DNA of 64,000 bases from contig NZ_CM001240.1 in NCBI RefSeq assembly GCF_000230835.1, positions 6,376,279-6,440,278 of the forward strand, read 5' to 3'. The notes below the pieces were generated by a model. It made no database searches, was not told the DNA's origin, and saw only the letters and a program-made list of their open reading frames with translations. Below are positions 9,347-18,312 of the stretch, piece by piece (position 1 is the stretch's first letter; each line of letters begins with the position of its first letter). The position numbers and the translations under genes are program-made. This stretch comes from Clostridium sp. DL-VIII. Lineage in GTDB: Bacteria > Bacillota > Clostridia > Clostridiales > Clostridiaceae.

Positions 9347-9384
9347 ATTACAAGAATAATCTATGTAAGTATTATTCTTGTAAT
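9347..9384. other. Perfect 14-bp palindrome in the cbi-cobW gap
   Basis: ATTACAAGAATAAT (9347-9360) and ATTATTCTTGTAAT (9371-9384) form a perfect dyad in the AT-rich 9121-9628 gap. Neither side has a strong T-run, so it may be a weak terminator or an operator. Nothing else was recognised here except the cobW terminator. Confidence 0.4.
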
Positions 9385-9580
9385 TCTATATATAGTTAGA
9401 TATAATTTATTTATACGCAAATGAAAGATTCTACTAATAAAATATTTTTTTCAATAGTAATTTATGCAATTTAAAATTCATATTTTAGTTAATTCTTCTT
9501 GTTTTCACTTTAATTAAATTCATATTACTACTTGTACTTAAAAATTTAATCTATTTCCTTGACACCATTCTCATAGAATA

Positions 9581-9612
9581 TAAAAAGTTCTTTTTATTAT
9601 TAAAAAAGAGAA
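9581..9612 (-). terminator. Terminator after the COG0523 gene
   Basis: On the minus strand TTCTCTTTTTTAATAATAAAAAGAA forms an AT-rich stem followed by CTTTTTA, starting about 17 bp after the stop codon. Confidence 0.55.
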
Positions 9613-9628
9613 TTAGAGATAAGTTTAT

Positions 9629-10681
9629 CTAAAAAGAGAATAACTTTTCTAATTTATCATTATTCAACTTTCTTCCTATTACACAAATCTTGCCTGTATA
9701 ATCAGGATTACCATAACGAATTTCGTATTCTTCTGAAACCAAGTCAAAATTAATCCACTTTCCATCAATATCTTGAACAATTCCTTTTGCTCGTAAAACT
9801 TCTCCATATTCTTTCGATTGTGTTAATTTCTTTAATATATTATCCAATTCACTACGCTTGTATTTCTTAGGCGTCTCTATACCCCATGTTACAAACACAT
9901 CATCTGCGTTATGGTGCTCATGATGATGGTGACAATGACATTCATGAATTTCATTATTATCTTCTTCATTATGATGACAGTGGCATTTATTAGATTTATC
10001 ACTATGTTCATGCTTCTCATGATGATTACAATGACAACTATGATTATTTAAATTTTCCTTATTAAGAAATTCTTTTTCAAAAGAATTTCTGCCTTCAATT
10101 GCACTTAAGACTTGTTTTCCACTTAATTCATCCCATGGAGTAGTAATAATATTGGCTTTATTATTATGCTTCTTTATTTCTTTAACACATATATTTAGTT
10201 CCTCATCTGATAATTTCTGCGAGCGGCTTAAAATAATAGTTCTTGCATTTTCAATTTGATTATTAAAAAATTCTCCAAAATTATCCATATATGTTTTATA
10301 CTTAATCGAATCCACTACTGTTGCAAAACTATTTAATGAAATATTATCATGCTCTTTTATATTTGCAACTGCTTCTATTACATCAGATAACTTTCCTACC
10401 CCAGATGGCTCTATTATAATACGGTCTGGTTTATATTTTTCTAAAGCATCTTTTAACGCATTTTTAAAATCTCCAACTAAAGAACAACATATACACCCTG
10501 AATTCATTTCCTTAATTTCAATTCCTGAATTCTTAAGAAAACCACCATCTATTCCTATTTCTCCAAACTCATTTTCAATCAATAAAACTTTCTCATTTTT
10601 TAACGCTTCTTTAATAAGCTTCTTTATAAGTGTTGTCTTCCCTGCTCCAAGAAAACCTGAAATTATATCTACTTTTGTCAT
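9629..10681 (-). CDS. COG0523 (CobW/YciC-like) GTPase metallochaperone
   Basis: A 350-aa G3E-family GTPase. Walker A is GFLGAGKTTLIKKL (residues 9-22), the CICC metal-binding motif is at about 63-66, and Walker B/GxxP-type IIIEPSG is at about 110. A His/Cys-rich stretch (about 214-262, with repeats such as HCHHHHEHH) precedes the CobW C-terminal domain (EVLRAKG, Gly-Lys-Trp). Members such as YciC and ZagA deliver or manage zinc when it is scarce. Nearby znuA and a second COG0523 domain favour zinc, although a cobalt locus lies downstream. It has its own leader and terminator. Confidence 0.88.
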   Translation of the reverse strand: MTKVDIISGFLGAGKTTLIKKLIKEALKNEKVLLIENEFGEIGIDGGFLKNSGIEIKEMNSGCICCSLVGDFKNALKDALEKYKPDRIIIEPSGVGKLSDVIEAVANIKEHDNISLNSFATVVDSIKYKTYMDNFGEFFNNQIENARTIILSRSQKLSDEELNICVKEIKKHNNKANIITTPWDELSGKQVLSAIEGRNSFEKEFLNKENLNNHSCHCNHHEKHEHSDKSNKCHCHHNEEDNNEIHECHCHHHHEHHNADDVFVTWGIETPKKYKRSELDNILKKLTQSKEYGEVLRAKGIVQDIDGKWINFDLVSEEYEIRYGNPDYTGKICVIGRKLNNDKLEKLFSF

Positions 10682-10855
10682 ATAAAATTCATCTCCATAT
10701 ACTTATTTTTCTTATTATTAATTTGTGCCTTCTTCATAGAAGTTTTTACATAATTCATATTCCTGTTATTTAGAAAGCAATAAATATTGGTATATCTTAT
10801 TGTATTTCTAGTGAGATAATTATCATTTTTTCTAATTGTTTTTTATTTAATAATT

Positions 10856-10981
10856 TTAATTTGCAATAAAAAATGTATGCATCTCCCTTTCTGTTTGTTC
10901 CTTTCCATTTCTATCTACAAATTCTTTTCTTGCTTCTTGAAGTCTTACTGATATCGTAATTGGTACTACTTCCATTTTCAT
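10856..10981 (-). CDS. 41-aa hydrophilic protein in the zinc cluster
   Basis: The ORF starts at ATG 10979-10981 behind GAGAGGTTTTTAG and encodes MKMEVVPITISVRLQEARKE...TFFIAN. It is charged and non-membrane, with a predicted strand followed by a helix. It stands alone between znuA and the COG0523 gene on the same strand. Support is a good ribosome binding site and location only; the product was not recognised. Confidence 0.45.
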   Translation of the reverse strand: MKMEVVPITISVRLQEARKEFVDRNGKEQTEREMHTFFIAN

Positions 10982-11041
10982 CTAAAAACCTCTCACTTAA
11001 AACAAAATTAATTTCATAACTCTTGACCAAAAATATTTACC

Positions 11042-11097
11042 TTTATAAAAATAGACTTTAAACATTAATAATTCTAATGCTAAGTCTACTTTTATAA
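11042..11097 (-). terminator. Terminator after znuA
   Basis: TTTATAAAAATAGACTT (11042-11058) pairs with AAGTCTACTTTTATAA (11082-11097). On the minus strand the stem lies about 60 bp past the znuA stop. Confidence 0.6.
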
Positions 11098-11155
11098 TAA
11101 CATTTTAGCCAATAGTAAAAATTTAAATTTCTAATATGTTATATTAATAACTCTT

Positions 11156-12058
11156 TTATTCATTTTCTAAGCATTTATAGATTTCGTCTAGATTGTATCT
11201 CATTGATTCTATATAATTCTTATCATCTTCTTTAGATTCTAATGTTAAAATTGGTACCACTTTTGCTCCTACTTCATTTGCTAAAGCTTCTGAAACCTTA
11301 GGACTTGCAAGTGATTCTGAGAAAACAGTTTTTATATTGTTTTCTTTACAAAAATTCACCAAATCCTCTAATTGTTTTGGTGTTGGCTCACCTTCAGCAA
11401 ATAGATTTTCTACTGATTTTTGCGTTAATCCGAAATCTCTACATAAATAACCAAAAGCAGCATGTCCTGTTACGAAATCCTTTTTACTTAATGCGTCAAA
11501 CTTAGGTTTATATTCATTGGATAAGCTTTCTAATTCCTCTTTAAATTTATTATAGTTTGCTTCATAATAATCTTTGTTTTTTTCATCTAACTTAATAAGA
11601 GTATTTTTTATATTTTCAGACTGTATTTCTGCATTTTTTAAGCTTAACCAACTATGTGGATCAATAGCATCTTCTTCTTGTCTAGATTCTACACCTTCAC
11701 TTGAATTCACAACAGGTATATTCTTATCTTTAATTACCTCGTTAACTTTATCTACCCAGCTCTCCATTCCAAGTCCATTATAGATGAAAGCATCACTTTC
11801 AGTTAACCCTTTAAGATCTTGAGCCTTTGGTTCATACTCATGTGGTTCCACATTGTTAGGAACCAAGCAAGTAACCTCTGCTTTATCTCCTGCAATTTCT
11901 TCTGTAAATTCTTTCAACGGATATATTGAAACTGTAATACTTAATTTTTTATCATTTGTGTTTTCCGTAGTAGTTTTAGTATTGGTATTAGCTCCACATC
12001 CTATCAACATAATACCTATTAACATAGTTAAAACTCCCGAAATAATTTTCTTTTTCAT
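11156..12058 (-). CDS. znuA: Zinc/manganese ABC transporter substrate-binding lipoprotein (ZnuA-like)
   Basis: The protein is about 300 aa with a lipoprotein signal peptide (MKKKIISGVL...GIMLIGC) and the cluster A-I metal-binding fold. Likely ligands are the His in NVEPHEYEP, DPHSW, GHAAFGYL and the acidic SESLAS segment. It lacks the His-rich loop of many zinc-specific members. The ATG at 12058 is preferred over the upstream in-frame ATG at 12100 because it follows GGAGGTGCGAAT and starts the signal peptide. No permease or ATPase gene is adjacent, so the partners must lie elsewhere. It is divergent from the COG0523-permease gene, and both may share an operator. Confidence 0.88.
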   Translation of the reverse strand: MKKKIISGVLTMLIGIMLIGCGANTNTKTTTENTNDKKLSITVSIYPLKEFTEEIAGDKAEVTCLVPNNVEPHEYEPKAQDLKGLTESDAFIYNGLGMESWVDKVNEVIKDKNIPVVNSSEGVESRQEEDAIDPHSWLSLKNAEIQSENIKNTLIKLDEKNKDYYEANYNKFKEELESLSNEYKPKFDALSKKDFVTGHAAFGYLCRDFGLTQKSVENLFAEGEPTPKQLEDLVNFCKENNIKTVFSESLASPKVSEALANEVGAKVVPILTLESKEDDKNYIESMRYNLDEIYKCLENE

Positions 12059-12072
12059 ATTCGCACCTCCAT

Positions 12073-12220
12073 ATGCATATGATTTGCATTTGCATTTCAT
12101 TTAATAATATTACTCTTTAAGTTTAAATATGTCAATAATGGTTAATACGCATATAAATACCGAACTTGTCATCTTACAACTATAGGAATATAATTTACTT
12201 AAATGCAAACCAATTGCAAT
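12073..12220. promoter_or_regulatory. Divergent znuA / COG0523-permease control region with ATGCAAA repeats
   Basis: Both sides of the intergenic DNA carry related words: GATTTGCATTTGCATTTCAT with ATATGCATAT just before znuA (12073-12102), and AAATGCAAACCAATTGCAAT just before the plus-strand gene (12201-12220). Symmetric placement next to both ribosome binding sites suggests one metalloregulator controls both genes. It does not match the classical Bacillus Zur box, so the regulator is unknown. Confidence 0.45.
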
Positions 12221-12233
12221 AAGGAGAATATTT

Positions 12234-13850
12234 ATGAAAACAAAAATCGAAATAATATTAGGATTTTTAGAATCCGGAAAAACTAGTTTTATAAATTCTA
12301 TGCTTAAAGATGATGAGTTGCAAAATGAAACTATTGTTATTATCCAAGATGAATTTGGACAAACTGAAATAAAAGATAAATATCTTAATTCAAACGAAAA
12401 CATTAAAGTCATAAACATAATAAATGACTCAAATGGAGAACTTAACGAAACTTATATTAAAAGAATTTTAACAAAATACTCTCCTAATAGAATATTTATT
12501 GAAGTAAATGGTATGAAAAATTCTAATTCTATCATTAACATATTTAATGATAAAAATATAAAGAAGTTTTGTGAAGTTGAGGATATAGTAGCTATAATAG
12601 ATGCAAAAAAATTCTTTATGTATTTTAGAAATATGAAAAGCATATTGGTTAACCAAATTTTTAATAGTAATACAATAATCTTCAATAACATAACTGATTT
12701 AAATAAAAAAGATTTCTTAAATATTCAAAAAGAAATAAAGAAAATTAATGAAACAGCCAATCTTATAGAACATGTTTCTTCACTTAATATTAAAGAAATT
12801 TCTCAAGAAGAGTACCGTGAGCTTAATAATCACCACAACTTTTTTATTCTAAAAAGTCTATTTTTTATATTTTTTCTTATGTTTTTATTTACTTATTTAA
12901 TTACTTTATCCTTCTCAGATATAAGCATTTATTCTGAATACTTAAGTAAATTCCAAAAGTTTTATACCGTGTTTATAAGTATATTAATTCAAGGTATTCC
13001 ATTTATTTTAGTTGGAAGCTTTATATCTGCAATAATTCAAATTTATATATCAGGAAAGATGTTTATCAAAATATTTCCAAAAAACATTTTCTTATCTTGT
13101 ATAATTGCAGCTTTTGCAGGATTATTATTTCCAATCTGCGATTGTGGGACAGTCCCTGTTGTTAAAGGCCTTATGAAGAAAAAAATACCTATAGCTGCTG
13201 GTGTCACTTTTATGCTAGCAGCACCTATAGTAAATCCAATTGCAATTGTTTCAACTATATATGCGTTTCAAGGAATGAGATCTGTTGTAATTTGCAGAGT
13301 TCTTTCTGGAATAATAATTTCAATTTCAGTGGGTTTAATTATGCAATTTTTCACAAAGAAAGACGAAGAGATTTTGAGAAATGAAGATAGTGATATGGTA
13401 TGCAACTGTGGTTTTTGCAATGATGAATATGATTATTCAAAAAGTAAATTTGAAAAGCTTAAGGCAGTATTTATCCATACTGGTGATGAATTTTTTAATA
13501 CAGGAAAGTTCATGATTATTGGTACATTTTTATCTAGTATTTTTCAAAGTATAGTATCTATAAATAATAGTATATATATTCCAAATGATAATAGAAGCTC
13601 ACTTATAGTAATGATATTATTGTCCTTTTTACTTTCAGTTTGCTCTACTTCTGATGCATTCATTGCTAAAAGCTTTTTAAAACAATTTTCAGTAAATTCT
13701 GTAATGGGATTTCTAGTAGTGGGACCTATGCTTGATATAAAAAATACAATTATGCTTTTTGGTAATTTCAAAATGAAGTTTGTTCTGAAACTAATATTTT
13801 TTATTCTTGTAGTATCATTTAGTGTTCTTATTAATCTTAAATTAACCTAG
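12234..13850 (+). CDS. COG0523-like GTPase domain fused to a COG0701 permease
   Basis: A 538-aa two-part protein. Residues about 1-195 are a G3E GTPase (Walker A GFLESGKTSF; IFIEVNGM; NNITDLNKKD), but the CxCC motif is absent: the matching place reads NIINDSNGE. Residues about 205-538 are a DUF318/COG0701 permease with about eight hydrophobic segments, the conserved CDCGTVPVVKGLMKK and AAPIVNPIAI, a Cys-rich loop (CNCGFCN) and a second SICSTSDAF-like motif (VCSTSDAF). B. subtilis YcgR is a separate COG0701 permease paired with a DUF1980 protein, and here a DUF1980 gene follows. A GTP-gated metal permease is inferred. Confidence 0.85.
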   Translation: MKTKIEIILGFLESGKTSFINSMLKDDELQNETIVIIQDEFGQTEIKDKYLNSNENIKVINIINDSNGELNETYIKRILTKYSPNRIFIEVNGMKNSNSIINIFNDKNIKKFCEVEDIVAIIDAKKFFMYFRNMKSILVNQIFNSNTIIFNNITDLNKKDFLNIQKEIKKINETANLIEHVSSLNIKEISQEEYRELNNHHNFFILKSLFFIFFLMFLFTYLITLSFSDISIYSEYLSKFQKFYTVFISILIQGIPFILVGSFISAIIQIYISGKMFIKIFPKNIFLSCIIAAFAGLLFPICDCGTVPVVKGLMKKKIPIAAGVTFMLAAPIVNPIAIVSTIYAFQGMRSVVICRVLSGIIISISVGLIMQFFTKKDEEILRNEDSDMVCNCGFCNDEYDYSKSKFEKLKAVFIHTGDEFFNTGKFMIIGTFLSSIFQSIVSINNSIYIPNDNRSSLIVMILLSFLLSVCSTSDAFIAKSFLKQFSVNSVMGFLVVGPMLDIKNTIMLFGNFKMKFVLKLIFFILVVSFSVLINLKLT

Positions 13851-13917
13851 AATGTAAGATTTTATATGTTAATATATTTCTCTTAATATATTTTAACTTG
13901 AATTTGGAGATGAGAAA

Positions 13918-14739
13918 ATGAAAAAATTAAATTTCGACATAATCATTAAAATATTAATATTATTAAGATTTTCAGAATTCTATCTTAAAATTATTGTTAG
14001 TAATGAGATAATGATGTATGTACACCCTAGAATTATTCCCTTTGCAATCTTTGGAATGATATCTATGTTAATAATAGCTTTATTCTTAGTTACAAACAGT
14101 TTTAACATTAATAAGAAAAAACTTAAAATTAAAAATTATATTATTTTTATCATTCCTTTAGTTATGATATTTTTTATGCAAAATACTAATGCAAATTCTG
14201 CAATAAAAACTAGTGATTTAAACTCAATTAGTAATTCTAATTCGTCCTCAGATACTAACCAGAATAATAATGGATATAATAATTCAAATTCTACATCGTC
14301 AACTTATGAATTATACGGTGGAAAAGTTGAAAGTGATGGACAAGGCAATGTTGAAAAAAAGGAATTAGATATTAAAAATAATATTATACAAGTAAATTCA
14401 AAAAATTTTGTATTTTCTCTCGATGAAATTATAGGAAATCCAGATAAATATGATGGAAAAGAGATTGAAATAACAGGGTTTGTATATAAAGATAAAAACT
14501 TAAAAGAAAATGACTTTATAATAGGACGATTTATGATGGTATGTTGTGCAGCTGATATGCAAGTTGCTGGCATTAGATGTGATAGTAATAATCTAGAATC
14601 TTATAGTAGCGATACTTGGGTTAAAATAAAAGGGAAAATTAAAAAAGATACCTATGAAGGTCAAGTAGATCCCCTTATAATTGTTGAGCATATAGAAAGA
14701 GATCTTAATCCAGATACTTCTTATGTATATCCATTTTAA
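13918..14739 (+). CDS. DUF1980/TIGR03943-family membrane protein (YcgQ-like)
   Basis: A 273-aa protein with two or three N-terminal membrane helices (about 8-25, 38-60, 75-92), a low-complexity Asn/Ser linker (about 100-130), and a C-terminal globular domain. That domain has SLDEIIGNPDKYDGKEIEITGFVY and FMMVCCAADMQVAGIRC, the family's conserved OB-like region with the CC pair. It belongs with the preceding permease: YcgR/YcgQ-type pairs are conserved and often metal-regulated. The spacing is 67 bp on the same strand, and the ATG follows TTTGGAGATGAGAAA. It is followed by a strong terminator. Biochemical function is unknown. Confidence 0.85.
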   Translation: MKKLNFDIIIKILILLRFSEFYLKIIVSNEIMMYVHPRIIPFAIFGMISMLIIALFLVTNSFNINKKKLKIKNYIIFIIPLVMIFFMQNTNANSAIKTSDLNSISNSNSSSDTNQNNNGYNNSNSTSSTYELYGGKVESDGQGNVEKKELDIKNNIIQVNSKNFVFSLDEIIGNPDKYDGKEIEITGFVYKDKNLKENDFIIGRFMMVCCAADMQVAGIRCDSNNLESYSSDTWVKIKGKIKKDTYEGQVDPLIIVEHIERDLNPDTSYVYPF

Positions 14740-14787
14740 ATTTTACTAATTTTATATTTAATAATAGAATGAAAATTAACAATATTA

Positions 14788-14828
14788 TTATTAAAAGCAT
14801 CTATTTTTTTATTAGATGCTTTTAATAA
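14788..14828. terminator. Terminator after the DUF1980 gene
   Basis: TTATTAAAAGCATCTA (14788-14803) and TAGATGCTTTTAATAA (14813-14828) form a 16-bp perfect stem with a T-rich loop. It closes the zinc cluster and is the last feature of the left backbone. Confidence 0.8.
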
Positions 14829-14929
14829 TTTATATTTATTTAACTAAATGAATCTGTACACCATATTGGCATTTATACGGAATGGTCTAGAATCAATCTT
14901 TATTAAATGTAAAAAAATCAAATTTGATT

Positions 14930-15279
14930 CAAACTATTTTAATTCTTAATCAAACTTTATTTTTACTTATGCAATCTTTATTATTTTTAGTTAATCATTT
15001 TTTTACTGCATCTAATCTTTTTTTATCTAATAATCAATCTATTTTTTACAATATTTAAACTTTGTTTTGCGATATTCAATCTATATTTTCTTATAGTCAG
15101 TCTTTTTTATTTTATACTTCTCAATTCCAAATAATAACTCCATCTATTTGATGATATAAAATCCACTACATCCCTTATATGAACGGTTCTCAGCACTAGT
15201 TATAGCAATAACTATTTTTCTCTTATTCAATCTTTATTATCTCTAATCATTTTTTAATTCATAATTTAAGTTCTAACTA
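14930..15279 (+). repeat. 21-bp-periodic AATCT array, left copy of the island-flanking repeat
   Basis: The tetramer AATC (or a one-base variant), usually followed by a T-run, recurs at 14972, 14993, 15014, 15036, 15057, 15078 and 15099, an almost exact 21-bp period. About 160 bp of non-periodic sequence follows, and then repeat copy B. The whole block is homologous to 60345-60695 on the far side of the island. No gene is present between 14830 and 16017. A 21-bp period equals two helical turns and suggests a protein-binding array. Confidence 0.75.
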
Positions 15280-15599
15280 TGTTCCTGTAAAAAAAAGATT
15301 GCATAAAGCAATAAACTGGTAATATGACTCTGAAGGCTTGCGATTACTACTACAAGGGCAGTAGCCAGGAAGGAGCCGTTAAAAAAAGTATGACTATATA
15401 TAATGAAGGAAAATTGAATAAAAACTAAAAAGAGCCTATAAAATGAACGAAAAAAAGAGCATAAATTCGAATTAAGAAAACCGACCCGAAGGCTTTGTTC
15501 TACTCGCTTTTATGCTCTCTATTTTATTCTGTTTTTTTACTGCTCCGCCACGTAGTCAATCTTTTTTATTTCTTGGTTAATCTTTTTTTGACGGGGACA
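15280..15599 (+). repeat. 320-bp TGT...ACA repeat element, copy B
   Basis: Matches copy A from TGTTCCTG to GGGGACA. It is flanked by AACTA on the left and TTTAT on the right, exactly like copy D at the other end of the island. Its right end contains two AATCTTTTTT words 21 bp apart, continuing the period of the adjacent array. Confidence 0.88.
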
Positions 15600-15604
15600 T
15601 TTAT

Positions 15605-15924
15605 TGTTCCTGTAAAAAAAAGATTGCATAAAGCAAGAAACTGGTAATAAAACTCTAAAGGCTCACCATTACTATTACAAGGGCAGTAGCCAGGAAGGAG
15701 CCGTTAAAAAAAGTATGACTATATATAATGAAGGAAAATTGAATAAAAACTAAAAAGAGCCTATAAAATGAACGAAAAAAGAGCATAAATTCGAATTAAG
15801 AAAACCGACCCGAAGGCTGTGTTCTACTCGCTTTTATGCTCTCTATTCTATTCTCTTTTCTGTACTGCTCCGCCACGTAGTCAATCTTTTTTATTTCTTG
15901 GGCGATCTTTTTTTGACGGGGACA
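15605..15924 (+). repeat. 320-bp TGT...ACA repeat element, copy C (tandem to B)
   Basis: Separated from copy B by only TTTAT. The interior variant (AGGCTCACCATTACTATTAC; GGCTGTGTTC) matches copy D rather than A or B. The right flank TAGATAACAAT is shared with copy A. The interior and flanks therefore have different histories, pointing to recombination or gene conversion among copies. It marks the left edge of the accessory island. Confidence 0.88.
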
Positions 15925-16017
15925 TAGATAACAATAATAACATCCTTAATATCTACCGTTTATCTTTTACAACTTTTAAGAACTATGGAAACTTATCTAC
16001 TATAATTAAATGTAATT

Positions 16018-16506
16018 TTATCTTCCTATTATTATATTATTATGATGTACATATTTTTTATCCTGATAATCATACATTTGCTTAAGATCACCTATACAAA
16101 GTTCTTCATAATTAAATATATTAGGTTTAATACTTTGCTTATCGTCAAGCCATATTAACCAAAGTTCTAATTGGTGTCCTTCACTAATATTTTCTTTTAG
16201 GTATTCTAATAATTGTTTTACCCTTAGTTTTGAATACTGAAAATATATTGAATAAATGAGTGGTTTATGAGTATACCATCTCACATTCTTCTCAAAGTTA
16301 GTACCTTTTTTAATAACCAGTTCACCTAAATCACTTTCTTTTTCAAAGAACACTATCTTATCATCTGGATTCCTTTTCTCCCAAGGCATGAATTTATGTG
16401 CTTTTATTCCTAATTCAATGGCTTCTTGCACAGTAATAATTCTTTCCTTTGAATTTTTTACTTCTGGTATTTCATAATCAGTTGCTATAAACGAATACCT
16501 ACTCAT
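16018..16506 (-). CDS. Hypothetical protein, last gene of the sacsin-like ATPase cluster
   Basis: A 162-aa soluble protein (MSRYSFIATDYEIPEV...), not recognised. Tyr-, Trp- and Lys-rich segments (PWEKRNPDDKIVFFE; HQLELWLIWLDDKQ) suggest a compact alpha/beta fold. It lies 116 bp after the preceding gene on the same strand, and only repeat DNA follows it, so it ends the cluster. The ribosome binding site (GATGTGATT) is weak. It could be a late cargo gene rather than part of the system. Confidence 0.6.
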   Translation of the reverse strand: MSRYSFIATDYEIPEVKNSKERIITVQEAIELGIKAHKFMPWEKRNPDDKIVFFEKESDLGELVIKKGTNFEKNVRWYTHKPLIYSIYFQYSKLRVKQLLEYLKENISEGHQLELWLIWLDDKQSIKPNIFNYEELCIGDLKQMYDYQDKKYVHHNNIIIGR

Positions 16507-16622
16507 ATAATCACATCTAAAATATAATTTACGTTTCTACCTAACTAAATTCATGATTGTTTAAAACTATGCATTAACTAAGCAGTCATTATTCTTGTTT
16601 TGCGCATAAAATTTCAATACAA

Positions 16623-17528
16623 CTATTCATTATTATCTATTATATCTTCTGAATTAAGTATATCCTTCATCTGATTTTTTAATTCTATTAATAATTTATC
16701 AATATTTCTAAACTTATATAATTCATCACTAAGAAAATTTAAGAAATTATATAATTTTATTATCTTGTTTGTTTGCTTAATATCTTCTCCTATAAAAATA
16801 GCGATTGTTGATAAAGTTGTTGAAACAAAATATTCTATAAGTTTATCTTCAAATTTCATAGTTTTCTGTTTATCAGAAAAAGTAAAAATCAGTTTTTCAT
16901 CTACAGAAAAAAATTCTTTTGCCAGAGTTATTTCTGATAAATGTGATAATTCACCTAATTTATTAGTTAAATCATCGTATAAATCAGTTGTAAGATTAAA
17001 AACAGATGATTCTACATAAAATTCTTTATTATTATTCATTTTTTTTGCTTTTTCAGCAATTTCTTTTAACTTTTGGCTTATATTTTTTTCTCTTTTCCTA
17101 TAATATCTTTCCTTTTTTTCATCATCAGTATATTCAGTATATAAATAATCACAGAATTCCTCACTACATAGGGAAAGGAGAAATATTCTGGAATGATCAC
17201 AAAGTGAGCGTGCCACTGAATACAATTGAACTCCACAAAATGTATTACATGCTTGGCAATAATCATAATAATCATATATTATCAACTTATACAAAAAAAG
17301 TATTCTTTTATCTACATTACCTGTAATTAAAAGTTGTTTATATTCCATTATATTTATTGCCAATATTGACTTTAAAACCAAAAAACTTGATTTATTGCTA
17401 TAATCCTTAAGAATTAATTCAGATGGTAAATCATCTTGTATTAATTCTTCAATATTAATTTTATATTTATCTTGATAAGTTTTAATTATCTCACTATAAT
17501 CACACGCAAGATTAGGAGAAATCATCAT
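16623..17528 (-). CDS. Hypothetical alpha-helical protein in the sacsin-like ATPase cluster
   Basis: About 301 aa with strongly helical composition. A Cys/His-containing centre (YCQACNTFCG; ARSLCDHSRIFLLSLC) lies in the middle of the chain, followed by a Lys-rich helix (KKERYYRKREKNISQKLKEI) and a hydrophobic C-terminal helical part. The RSLCDHSR stretch is weakly reminiscent of helical HEPN/DUF5677-like proteins, but no diagnostic motif was confirmed. The ATG at 17528 is preferred over the GTG at 17537 because GAGGTG lies six bases upstream. It is third in a same-strand run with short gaps. Confidence 0.65.
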   Translation of the reverse strand: MMISPNLACDYSEIIKTYQDKYKINIEELIQDDLPSELILKDYSNKSSFLVLKSILAINIMEYKQLLITGNVDKRILFLYKLIIYDYYDYCQACNTFCGVQLYSVARSLCDHSRIFLLSLCSEEFCDYLYTEYTDDEKKERYYRKREKNISQKLKEIAEKAKKMNNNKEFYVESSVFNLTTDLYDDLTNKLGELSHLSEITLAKEFFSVDEKLIFTFSDKQKTMKFEDKLIEYFVSTTLSTIAIFIGEDIKQTNKIIKLYNFLNFLSDELYKFRNIDKLLIELKNQMKDILNSEDIIDNNE

Positions 17529-17593
17529 ACAAGTCACCTCACTAAATTATAAATTAATAATAACTATTTTGAATTAATTATTAATTACTTTCC

Positions 17594-18232
17594 TTAAATC
17601 AATTTTACATATTTCATTTCTTCTACTTTTTCTGTATTTAAATTTGAATTATATGAATTATACGAATATATAGAAAATGCCATTTCACCTTCCCTATAAT
17701 TATCATATCTGCAAGCATCTAATTCAGTCACACAATTTCTCGCCCAGTTATTAGTTTGACGCTTATCAAGCCAATACTGCCTTTGAGTATATACATTTTC
17801 ATTTAAAAATCCCAAATAATATTGGCAATTCTCTAATTCTTTAATTTCTTTATATTTTTTTATTTTTTCTACATCTGTATACATATACTCTGGTGAAGCA
17901 TGATATTTAAGTTCAATGATTGCAAGTACATTTTCTATTCTATTACCTAAATAATAATTATCTGAACTTTTATCTATCTCAACAATTGCTATATCTGCTC
18001 TCATTTTATTAACTTTCAAGTAGCCTTCATTATATTCAGTATACATTCTAATATTTAACATTTGAAATAAATTATCCAAGCGCTTTCTTATATGAAAATA
18101 TAAAGCATTTTTAAGCGAATCTTCTTTCAACAAATGACCATTAGAATAATCACTAGATATATCATTATACCATGACATTTTAATTGCATAATCTATTTGT
18201 TTCATAATATATTCATAATCTTTTTTCAGCAT
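17594..18232 (-). CDS. PD-(D/E)XK-like protein in the sacsin-like ATPase cluster
   Basis: About 212 aa. MRADIAIVEIDKS followed by NVLAIIELKYHASPEY supplies the Asp and the E-x-K of a PD-(D/E)XK nuclease core, preceded by a helical segment (DSLKNALYFHIRKRLDNLF) as in many such folds. A metal-dependent DNA or RNA nuclease is therefore inferred; inactive paralogues exist in this fold. The ATG at 18232 with AAGGTG six bases upstream is preferred over the GTG at 18241. It lies 80 bp after the large ATPase gene on the same strand, so it is a likely partner effector. Confidence 0.7.
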   Translation of the reverse strand: MLKKDYEYIMKQIDYAIKMSWYNDISSDYSNGHLLKEDSLKNALYFHIRKRLDNLFQMLNIRMYTEYNEGYLKVNKMRADIAIVEIDKSSDNYYLGNRIENVLAIIELKYHASPEYMYTDVEKIKKYKEIKELENCQYYLGFLNENVYTQRQYWLDKRQTNNWARNCVTELDACRYDNYREGEMAFSIYSYNSYNSNLNTEKVEEMKYVKLI

Positions 18233-18312
18233 TGTTATCACCTTATAAATTAAATTTTTTTAATTAAATCTAGAATACTTAGAATAAATACTCTGCTTTT
18301 TCATTTTTATGA

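Noticed and set aside
11156..12058. Complete znuABC operon
   Set aside because: No ABC permease or ATPase gene flanks znuA within the window.
15819..16085. 88-codon plus-strand ORF
   Set aside because: It starts inside repeat copy C, has no ribosome binding site, is low complexity, and overlaps the 3' end of the minus-strand gene at 16018.
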